Below are positions 40,124 through 46,994 of a stretch of DNA of 64,000 nt, in pieces; position 1 is the first letter of the stretch; each line of letters opens with the position of its first letter. The position numbers were made by a program, and so were the translations under genes. Under the pieces are notes generated by a model, which had not been told where the DNA came from, did no database searches, and saw only the letters and a program-made list of their open reading frames with translations. Source of the DNA: Pseudacidovorax intermedius (lineage in GTDB: Bacteria; Pseudomonadota; Gammaproteobacteria; Burkholderiales; Burkholderiaceae_C); NCBI RefSeq assembly GCF_003350475.1, contig NZ_QQAV01000003.1:398063-462062 (forward strand). Direction: 5' to 3'.

Positions 40124-40923
40124 ACGGCAATGTCGCCAAGGCCCTGCCCCCGCAGCCCGCACCCTGCTGGCGCTGCCGCGCCGTGCTTTTGGCCGTGCTG
40201 GCCGCCATCGTCGCCAGCTTCGTGTGGCTGGGGCTGGACCTGTCGGCGCTGGTGTCGGCCGAGTCGATGGGCCACATGGGCCGCTTCATCGCCGAGTTCT
40301 TCCCGCCCGAACTGTCGCCCGACTTCCTGACGCGCACGGCCCATGGCGCGCTCCAGACCCTGGCCGTGTCGGCGCTGGGCACCGTGCTGGCCATGGCCGC
40401 GGGCGCGATGCTGGCGCTGCCGGGCTCGGGCCGCGCAGGCTGGCCACTGCAGAAGGCCGCGCGCTTCGTGCTCAACCTGCTGCGCAGCGTGCCCGAGCTG
40501 GTGTGGGCCGCACTGATGGTGCTGGCCGCCGGCATCGGTCCCTTCGCCGGCGCGCTGGCGCTGTCGCTGCACACCACCGGCGTGCTGGGCCGGCTCTTCG
40601 CCGAGGCGCTGGAGAACGCGCCGCCCGCGCCCGAACGCGCCCTGCGCGAGGCCGGCGCCGGCCGCATCGCCGCCTTCGGCTATGCCAGCCTGCCACTGGT
40701 GGCGCCGCAATGGCTGGCCTACAGCCTCTACCGCTGGGAGATGAACATCCGCATGGCCGCCGTGCTCGGCTTCGTGGGCGGCGGCGGTCTGGGGCAGATG
40801 CTGTACTTCCACCTGTCGATCTTCCAGCAGGCGCAGTCGATGACGGTGCTGCTGGGCATGTTCGCGCTGGTGGCGGGAGTGGACGGCGCCAGCGGCTGGG
40901 TGCGGCGGCGCTGGGGCGCCTGA
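40120..40923 (+). CDS. PhnE-like ABC permease 2 of the selD-linked transporter
   Basis: A 267-residue permease resembling the preceding one (LRSVPELVWAALMVLAAGIGP, VLGFVGGGGLGQMLYFHLSIF), so the pair probably arose by duplication and forms a heterodimeric channel. About six helices are visible. It is translationally coupled to permease 1 and is the last gene of the transporter; mnmH starts 92 bp later. Confidence 0.9.
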   Translation: MNGNVAKALPPQPAPCWRCRAVLLAVLAAIVASFVWLGLDLSALVSAESMGHMGRFIAEFFPPELSPDFLTRTAHGALQTLAVSALGTVLAMAAGAMLALPGSGRAGWPLQKAARFVLNLLRSVPELVWAALMVLAAGIGPFAGALALSLHTTGVLGRLFAEALENAPPAPERALREAGAGRIAAFGYASLPLVAPQWLAYSLYRWEMNIRMAAVLGFVGGGGLGQMLYFHLSIFQQAQSMTVLLGMFALVAGVDGASGWVRRRWGA

Positions 40924-41015
40924 GCGGCCCCCTCCGGCCGCCCTGAACCGCCTGGCGCCGCGCAGCATCACCCCGCACGCCCCTGCGCCGGAGCGCCCAC
41001 CGACAATCGCGCCCC

Positions 41016-42068
41016 ATGAGCCAGCCCCGCCCCGTCCGCCCGGAAGACCGCCACGCCTTCGACACCGTCATCGATGCGCGCTCGCCTTCCGAATTCGCGC
41101 TGGACCACATTCCCGGCGCCATCAACTGCCCGGTGCTCGACGACGAGGAGCGCCGCATCGTCGGCACGCTCTACCACCAGCAGGGCGCCTTCGAGGCCCG
41201 CCGCGTGGGCGGCGCGATGGTTGCCGCCAACCTGGCGCGGCACCTGCAGAGCCCGGTGATGGCCGAGCGGCCGATCAAGTGGAAGCCGCTGGTCTACTGC
41301 TGGCGCGGCGGCCTGCGCAGCGGCTCCATGGTGCAGTGGATGCGCCTGGTGGGCTGGGACGCGCAGCAGCTGGCCGGCGGCTACAAGTCCTTCCGCAAGC
41401 ACGTGGTCACGCAGATCGACCAGCTGGTGCCCGCAATCCAGTTGCGCGTGATCGTCGGCGCCACCGGCAGCGCCAAGACCCGCGTGCTGGAGGCCCTGAC
41501 CAGACGCGGCGCCCAGGTGCTGGACCTGGAAGCCGCCGCCTGCCACAAGGGATCGCTGCTGGGCGCCTGGCCCGGCGTGCCGCAGCCGTCGCAGAAGCAG
41601 TTCGAGACCCGCATCGCCGCCGCGCTCGAAGCCTGCGATCCGACACGCCCGCTGTACGTGGAAGGCGAAAGCCCGCGCATCGGCCGCCTGTCGGTGCCGC
41701 AACCGCTGGTGGAGCGCATGCGTGCGGCCGACTGCATCGAGATCCGCGCCACGCCCGAGGCACGCCTGGCCTACCTGCTCACCGACTATGCCTATCTGGG
41801 CGACGACCGCGAGGCGCTGGCCGAGCGCCTGGGCGCGCTCAAGGAGATGCAGGGCAAGGAGACGGTGCAGCGATGGCAGCAGTGGGCGCGCGAGGGCGCG
41901 CTGCCGCTGCTCTTCGCCGAGCTGATGGCCTTGCACTATGACCCGCACTACGAGCGCTCGCAGGCGAAGCACTTCCATGCCTGGGCCACGCGGCGGTCGG
42001 TGGAGGTAGGGGCGCTTGGGGCGGCCGATATCGATGCGGCGGCCGAGGCGGTGCTGGCGCTGGGCTGA
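41016..42068 (+). CDS. mnmH: tRNA 2-selenouridine synthase
   Basis: A 350-residue SelU/MnmH, which replaces sulfur with selenium at the wobble 2-thiouridine of some tRNAs using selenophosphate. The N-terminal rhodanese domain has its catalytic Cys95 in YCWRGGLRS. The P-loop reads GATGSAKT (residues 148-155), with Ala where Gly is usual. A C-terminal SHFGSS-like helix region is replaced by LHYDPHYERSQAKHF. Placed after the selenium transporter, it makes a second consumer of SelD product. Also known as selU or ybbB. Confidence 0.95.
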   Translation: MSQPRPVRPEDRHAFDTVIDARSPSEFALDHIPGAINCPVLDDEERRIVGTLYHQQGAFEARRVGGAMVAANLARHLQSPVMAERPIKWKPLVYCWRGGLRSGSMVQWMRLVGWDAQQLAGGYKSFRKHVVTQIDQLVPAIQLRVIVGATGSAKTRVLEALTRRGAQVLDLEAAACHKGSLLGAWPGVPQPSQKQFETRIAAALEACDPTRPLYVEGESPRIGRLSVPQPLVERMRAADCIEIRATPEARLAYLLTDYAYLGDDREALAERLGALKEMQGKETVQRWQQWAREGALPLLFAELMALHYDPHYERSQAKHFHAWATRRSVEVGALGAADIDAAAEAVLALG

Positions 42069-42102
42069 ATCCTGGCGCTGGCGCGGCGCATAGGCTTTTG
42101 TT

Positions 42103-42141
42103 CCCGCTCCCTTTGCGGGACAGGGCTTGGGGAGAGGGGTG
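42103..42141 (+). repeat. REP-like palindromic repeat, copy C
   Basis: CCCGC-N7-GCGGG followed by ACAGGGCTTGGGGAGAGGGG: a diverged stem with the conserved GGGCTTGGGGAGAGGGG tail of the family at 35784, 35858 and 57016. It fills the gap between mnmH and the convergent fdhD. Confidence 0.6.
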
Positions 42142-42155
42142 ACGGCGCAGGCCGT

Positions 42156-43010
42156 TCAGGGCGTGTAGAGCACCCCGCGCGGCGCCCGGCACAGCCCCCA
42201 CAGCCGCACGCCGCTGGCCTTGGCCATCTGCACACCCATGGCCGTCGGCGCGGAGATGGTGGCCATCGCCGCGATGCCCACCCGCGCGCACTTGCGCACC
42301 AGTTCGTGGCTGCCGCGGCTGGACAGCAGCACGAAGCCCGGCGTGCCCAGCCGCCCTTCGCGGGCCAGGCGGCCGATGAGCTTGTCGAGCGCGTTGTGCC
42401 GGCCGACGTCCTCCAGCACATCGCTCACCGTGCCGTCCGGCGTGGCCCAGGCGGCGGCATGGATGGCACCGGCCTCGGCATTGAGGCGCTGGCGCGGCGG
42501 CATCTGCGCGAAGCCGCGCAGCACGGTGGGCAAGTCCAGCTGCGCCAGCCAATCCGGTGTGGCCAAGGGCACGGGCGTGAGGTCCAGCGCGGCGAAGCTC
42601 TCGACGCCGCACACGCCGCAGCCGGTACGGCCGGCCAAGCTGCGGCGGCGGCCCTTGAGGCGCTCGAAGGCACGCGTTGCGATCTCCAGGCGCACCTCGA
42701 TGCCGGGCATGCCGTCGGGCAGACCTGCAGCCGCCGCGTCGATGGCCTCGGCCTCGATGCCGCGGCAGTCCCCGGGCGCGTCGAGGATGCCCTCGCTCAG
42801 TGCGAAGCCCAGGGCGAAGTCCTCGATGTCCTGCGGCGTGGCCATCATCACCGCATGCGAGATGCCGTTGAAGACCAGCGCCACCGGCACCTCGGCCGCC
42901 AGCACGTCCTCGCGCGCCACGCCTTCGGGCGGCAGCCCGGCCTCGCCCTGCACGCGCACGGGCAGGCGCACGAGGGAGGGCAGCAGCGGTTCGGTGGCGG
43001 TGTCGGACAT
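42156..43010 (-). CDS. fdhD: Formate dehydrogenase sulfurtransferase FdhD
   Basis: A 284-residue protein that transfers sulfur from a cysteine desulfurase to the molybdenum cofactor of formate dehydrogenase. The essential pair is Cys131 and Cys134 in GRTGCGVCGVESF. FNGISHAVMMATPQDIEDFALGFALSEGI, DVGRHNALDKLIG and VLLSSRGSHELV are conserved family blocks. It sits between the selenium genes (it is convergent with mnmH) and quiC. It is the only fdhD/fdsC-type gene in the window and so is the likely maturase for both formate dehydrogenases. Confidence 0.96.
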   Translation of the reverse strand: MSDTATEPLLPSLVRLPVRVQGEAGLPPEGVAREDVLAAEVPVALVFNGISHAVMMATPQDIEDFALGFALSEGILDAPGDCRGIEAEAIDAAAAGLPDGMPGIEVRLEIATRAFERLKGRRRSLAGRTGCGVCGVESFAALDLTPVPLATPDWLAQLDLPTVLRGFAQMPPRQRLNAEAGAIHAAAWATPDGTVSDVLEDVGRHNALDKLIGRLAREGRLGTPGFVLLSSRGSHELVRKCARVGIAAMATISAPTAMGVQMAKASGVRLWGLCRAPRGVLYTP

Positions 43011-43114
43011 GGCGGGATGAAGCAGGCGGGCGATCGTTGGCGCGATGGCCGGGGCGGACGGATGCCGCCGCGGCGGGCGGGCGCCGCCGCCCTGTCGGCA
43101 CGCGTCGCACCCAT

Positions 43115-43149
43115 GAAAAAAGGCCGCGGCGCTGGCAGCACCACGGCCT
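43115..43149 (-). terminator. Rho-independent terminator of the quiC-transporter transcript
   Basis: AGGCCGCGG at 43121-43129 pairs with CCACGGCCT at 43141-43149 (one G-T pair). On the minus strand the stem is followed by a six-T run (complement of the A-run at 43115-43120). It lies between the end of the MHS transporter gene and the fdhD start, so it isolates the two units. Confidence 0.85.
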
Positions 43150-43227
43150 CGGGATTGTGCCCAGCCTGCACGGCCGGCGGGGTGGAGCCATCCGCCCGCC
43201 GCACGCCGTGCGGGGGCTTGCGGCCGA

Positions 43228-44622
43228 TCAGGCGCGCGCCGCCTGGGCCAGCGCCTCGTCGCGCAGGCGCATGTACTCGCCCTCGGGCACCGGGGCCGCT
43301 TCGGGCTTGCCCAGGTCGTTCATCGCCAGGCGATACGTCTCGCGGGCCGTGTAGCAGGCCACGGCCGAGATCACGGTGATGCCGAAGGCCAGCGCGCCCA
43401 CGGTGAGCCAGATGTTGGTGGAGCCGGGAGGCGCCACGGCGGCGAAGACGGCCGGCAGCATGGCGGTGATGGCGGTGCCCACGTTCTGCGAGATGGCCAT
43501 GGCCGACACGCGGGTGCGGGTGGGGAACAGCTCCGGATAGAAGCTGGGGAACACGGCGTTGTAGCCCTGGTACACGATGCCCCACATCAGCAGCGACATG
43601 CAGATGGCCAGCGGCACGCTGCCGATGCTGATGGCGTACAGGTAGCCGAAGGCCAGCAGGCCGGCCAGCACCGAGCCCACGATCATGGGCGGGCGGCGGC
43701 CGATCTTGTCCGACAGGTTGCCCACCAGCGGGATCACCAGCACGGCCAGGATGTTGCCCAGCACGGGGATCCACAGGTACACGTCCTTGTGGAAGCCGAT
43801 GCCGTAGGCCGGCTGCACCGCATAGGCGGCACCGAAGATGGTGGCCACGACCGGGATCACGTTCATCAGCGACATCAGCACCACGCGCAGCATGTCGGGG
43901 GCGTGATTCTTGAAGGCCTCGGTCACGGGCGAGCGCGGCTTGGCGGCGCCTTCCTGGGTGAAGGCCGGCGTCTCGTCCACTTCGCGGCGGATGATCCAGC
44001 CGATGATGATGACGATGAAGCTCAGGATGAAGGGCACGCGCCAGCCCCAGCTGTTGAACTGGTCGGTGGGCATGTAGTGCGCCAGCGGCAGGAAGACGGC
44101 GGCGGCCAGGATCTGGCCGGCCTGCACGCCCTGCAGCGTGAAGCTGGCGAAGAAGCCGCGGCGGCCGAAGGGCGCGTGCTCCAGGATCATCGAGCTGGCC
44201 CCCGAGATTTCACCTGCGACGGCGAAGCCCTGCACCAGGCGGCACAGCACCAGCAGCGCGGGCGCCCACAGGCCGATCTGGTCGTAGGTGGGCAGCAGGC
44301 CCACGGCGATGGTCGAGAAGCCCATCAGGAACATGCACAGCACCAGCACCTGCTTGCGCCCGCGCGTGTCGCCCATGTGGCCCAGCACGAAGGCGCCGAT
44401 GGGGCGCGCCACGTAGCCCACGCCGTAGGTGGCCAGCGAGGCAATGATGGCGATGGCCGGGTCGCCCTTGGGAAAGAAGATCTGGGGAAAGATCAGCGAG
44501 GCAGCCGTGGCGTAGATGAAGAAGTCGTAGTACTCCAGTGCCGAGCCGATCCAGCCGCTGGCAGCGGCCTTCTTGGACTGGCGCCGGCCTTCGGGCTCGT
44601 GCGCGTGGGAAGAGGTGGACAT
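43228..44622 (-). CDS. MFS transporter of the metabolite:H+ symporter (MHS) family
   Basis: A 464-residue protein with 12 predicted helices. MHS-type signatures include ASGWIGSALEYYDFFIYATAASLIF, the loop 2-3 motif GHMGDTRGRKQVL and RLVQGFAVAGEISGASSM. Relatives carry shikimate, dicarboxylates or aromatic acids with protons. It follows quiC by 69 bp on the same strand, so shikimate, quinate or dehydroshikimate is the probable cargo. A terminator lies downstream. Confidence 0.92.
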   Translation of the reverse strand: MSTSSHAHEPEGRRQSKKAAASGWIGSALEYYDFFIYATAASLIFPQIFFPKGDPAIAIIASLATYGVGYVARPIGAFVLGHMGDTRGRKQVLVLCMFLMGFSTIAVGLLPTYDQIGLWAPALLVLCRLVQGFAVAGEISGASSMILEHAPFGRRGFFASFTLQGVQAGQILAAAVFLPLAHYMPTDQFNSWGWRVPFILSFIVIIIGWIIRREVDETPAFTQEGAAKPRSPVTEAFKNHAPDMLRVVLMSLMNVIPVVATIFGAAYAVQPAYGIGFHKDVYLWIPVLGNILAVLVIPLVGNLSDKIGRRPPMIVGSVLAGLLAFGYLYAISIGSVPLAICMSLLMWGIVYQGYNAVFPSFYPELFPTRTRVSAMAISQNVGTAITAMLPAVFAAVAPPGSTNIWLTVGALAFGITVISAVACYTARETYRLAMNDLGKPEAAPVPEGEYMRLRDEALAQAARA

Positions 44623-44691
44623 GGTGCGAGGTCTCCGCTGTGGTGTGGCGTGTGGTTGTGGAACGGATGAGGGTAAGAGGCGACGGCTGAC

Positions 44692-46596
44692 TCAGGCCTG
44701 GGCCTGGGCCGCCATGCGGGCGGCGCTGTTGGCGGCGCCATAGCCGTCGTAGGCGCCGATGCGCTGCACGACTTCGAAGAACAGGCCTTCGTCCGCGGCG
44801 CGGGTGTAGATGTGCAGGAAGTCGCCGTCGGCCGAGCGGTCGAAGAGCACGCCGGCCTCGCGCATGCGGGCCAGCAGCGCCGGCTCGATGTCGAAGCGCG
44901 TGGGCAGGTCGTCGTAGTAGTTGGGCGAGATCGGCAGGAAGGCGACGCCGCGCGCGCGCAGCCGGGCCACCGCGTCGAAGATGTCCTCGCAGGCGAAGGC
45001 GATGTGGTGCACGCCGCCGTCGCCGCGTCGGTTCACCGCGCGGGCGGTGAGCGTGCGCCGGCTGAGCGAGGCATTGAGCACCAGCCGCAGGCTGCGGCTT
45101 GCGTCGGCAGCGGCGCGGCTGCGCACCAGGCCGAAGGGATCGGCCAGCTCCTGGCTCTCGGCCAGCGACAGGCCCAGCACGGCGCGGGTGAACAGTGTCC
45201 AGGTGTCGTACTGGTCCAGGTTCAGGCCCAGGGCCACATGGTCCACACGCTGCAGGCCGGCGTCGGGCGCCTGCCCCTCGTCCAGCACGAAGTCGGCCGC
45301 GAACAGCCCGTCGGGGCCGAGCGCCGCGTCGACGAAGTGCATCAGGTTGCCACCGGGCGAGACGATGGCCGGCACCTCCACCTCGCCCGGCCCGAGCGGG
45401 CTGCGATGGCGCTGCGAGCAGAGGGCGACGGCGCGGTCCTGCGCGGCCTGCGGCTGCGCGGCGCGCAGGCCGAGGGCGCAGACCGAGGGGCCGTGCAGCT
45501 CGAAGCGGCTGCGCGCGAAGGAGGCCGGCTCGGCATTGACGATCATGGCGATGTCGCCTTGCCGGTACAGCGTGGCCGCCTTGGACCGGTGACGGCCCAC
45601 GCGGCGGAAGCCCAACTGGCGCAGTTGCACGTCGAGCTGCGGCGCCGTGGCCTCGTCGGCTGCGAATTCGATGAAGGCAAAGCCCGCGAAGGCCGGCGCG
45701 GCCGGCGGCTCGGCCAGGCCGCGCAGCGCCAGGGCCGAGGCAGCGCGGGCGTCGGGCTCGGGCGCCGCGGCGCGGGCTGTCAGGCGCTCGCGCACCTGGC
45801 TTTCCAGATACAGCAGCGAGCGCATCGCGTCCACCGCGGTGCGGCGGTTGGGCGTCTCGCGGAAGACGTCGTTGAAGATCTCCAGCGACAGCGGGCCGCT
45901 GTAGCCGGCCAGCAGCACCTGCTCGTAGAAGCCCACGACATCGAAATCGCCCTGGCCGGGGAAGGAGCGGTGGTGGCGCGCCCACTGCAGCACGTCCAGG
46001 CTCATCAGCGGCGCATCGGCCATCTGCAGGAAGAAGATCTTGTCGCCCGGGATGTCGGCGATGCCGGCCGGGTCGTCGCGCAGCGAGAGCGTGTGGAAGC
46101 TGTCCAGGATCAGGCCCAGCGCCGGATGGTCGGCGCGGCGCACGATGTCCCAGGCCTGGCCGTAGAGCGAGGTGTGGCGGCCCCAGGCAAGGGCCTCGAA
46201 ACCCACGCGCAGGCCGCGGCGCGCGGCGCGGTCGGCCAGCGCATGCAGCTGTTCGGCGGCCAGCGCCGGTGCGTCCACGCACAGCGGCGAGGTGTTGGAG
46301 CAGCACAGCATCAGCGGCACGCCCATGGCCTGCATGAGGTCGAACTTGCGCTCGGCCCGGTCCAGGCTGCGGGTGAAGGCCTCGGGCGGCATCGCCTCGA
46401 AGTCGCGGAAGGGCTGGAACAGGTCGATCGTCAGGCCCAGATCGGCGGCCATGCGGCCCAGGTCGGCGGCCGAGCCGGGGAAGTGCGTGAAGTCGGGCTC
46501 GAACAGCTCCACGCCGTCGAAGCCCGCCGCGGCCACAGCCTCCAGCTTCTGGCGCAGCGTGCCGCTGAGGGAGACGGTGGCGATGGAACGGCGCAT
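44692..46596 (-). CDS. quiC: Fused 3-dehydroshikimate dehydratase (QuiC type)
   Basis: A 634-residue two-domain protein. Residues about 1-270 are a xylose-isomerase-like TIM barrel (FDGVELFEPDF, GFEALAWGRHTSLYGQ, LGLILDSFHTLSL, FFLQMADAP) with the metal-binding acids and histidines of dehydroshikimate dehydratases. Residues about 310-620 form a 4-hydroxyphenylpyruvate-dioxygenase-like vicinal-oxygen-chelate region (RVDHVALGLNLDQYDTW, VHHIAFACEDIFDAV, FFEVVQRIGAYDGYG). It makes protocatechuate from 3-dehydroshikimate. The role of the second domain is not settled. The ATG at 46596 begins the barrel. It is co-transcribed with the MHS transporter. Confidence 0.9.
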   Translation of the reverse strand: MRRSIATVSLSGTLRQKLEAVAAAGFDGVELFEPDFTHFPGSAADLGRMAADLGLTIDLFQPFRDFEAMPPEAFTRSLDRAERKFDLMQAMGVPLMLCCSNTSPLCVDAPALAAEQLHALADRAARRGLRVGFEALAWGRHTSLYGQAWDIVRRADHPALGLILDSFHTLSLRDDPAGIADIPGDKIFFLQMADAPLMSLDVLQWARHHRSFPGQGDFDVVGFYEQVLLAGYSGPLSLEIFNDVFRETPNRRTAVDAMRSLLYLESQVRERLTARAAAPEPDARAASALALRGLAEPPAAPAFAGFAFIEFAADEATAPQLDVQLRQLGFRRVGRHRSKAATLYRQGDIAMIVNAEPASFARSRFELHGPSVCALGLRAAQPQAAQDRAVALCSQRHRSPLGPGEVEVPAIVSPGGNLMHFVDAALGPDGLFAADFVLDEGQAPDAGLQRVDHVALGLNLDQYDTWTLFTRAVLGLSLAESQELADPFGLVRSRAAADASRSLRLVLNASLSRRTLTARAVNRRGDGGVHHIAFACEDIFDAVARLRARGVAFLPISPNYYDDLPTRFDIEPALLARMREAGVLFDRSADGDFLHIYTRAADEGLFFEVVQRIGAYDGYGAANSAARMAAQAQA

Positions 46597-46641
46597 GGGC
46601 GGCAGAGCTTGGGACGAAGAGGTCGAGGGTCGGCCCAAAGT

Positions 46642-46654
46642 GGCCGAAACGGCC
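46642..46654. promoter_or_regulatory. Small inverted repeat upstream of quiC
   Basis: GGCCG-AAA-CGGCC lies 46 bp before the quiC start, in the 155-bp gap shared with the end of fdsD. It could be an operator or the tail of a hairpin, and nothing in the sequence decides. Confidence 0.3.
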
Positions 46655-46751
46655 GCGACTTTAAGAAGACGCGGCCTGCGCCTACAACGTCGCCCGTGCG
46701 TGGCTGTTCGCTGAACGCACCCGTGCGTTCGATGATCGCACGCGTCCGGGG

Positions 46752-46994
46752 TTAACCCTGAACCCGGGCGACCGGTGCAAGTTGCGCGCGATGCCCTTGC
46801 ACCGCCTCGCGCACCAGGGGATGCAGGGCGGGCGCGCCCGCATCCACCACTGCCAGGAAGTCGGCCCGCATGCGCGGCGCCCAGAACTTCTTCAGGTGCT
46901 CGGCGATGCCCACCAGCGCCTCCTCGCGGTCGGGCTGGGCGGCGAAGAAGTCGCCGATGCGGTTGGCCATGCGCACCAAGTTGTCAGCGTCCAT
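46752..46994 (-). CDS. fdsD: NAD-dependent formate dehydrogenase delta subunit
   Basis: An 80-residue protein starting MDADNLVRMANRIGDFFAA, followed by EEALVGIAEHLKKFWAPRMR, the FdsD signature. In the soluble fds enzymes it is a small accessory subunit. Its ATG at 46994 lies inside the end of fdsA (11-bp overlap), so it is co-translated. It is the last gene of the fdsGBAD unit. Confidence 0.92.
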   Translation of the reverse strand: MDADNLVRMANRIGDFFAAQPDREEALVGIAEHLKKFWAPRMRADFLAVVDAGAPALHPLVREAVQGHRAQLAPVARVQG

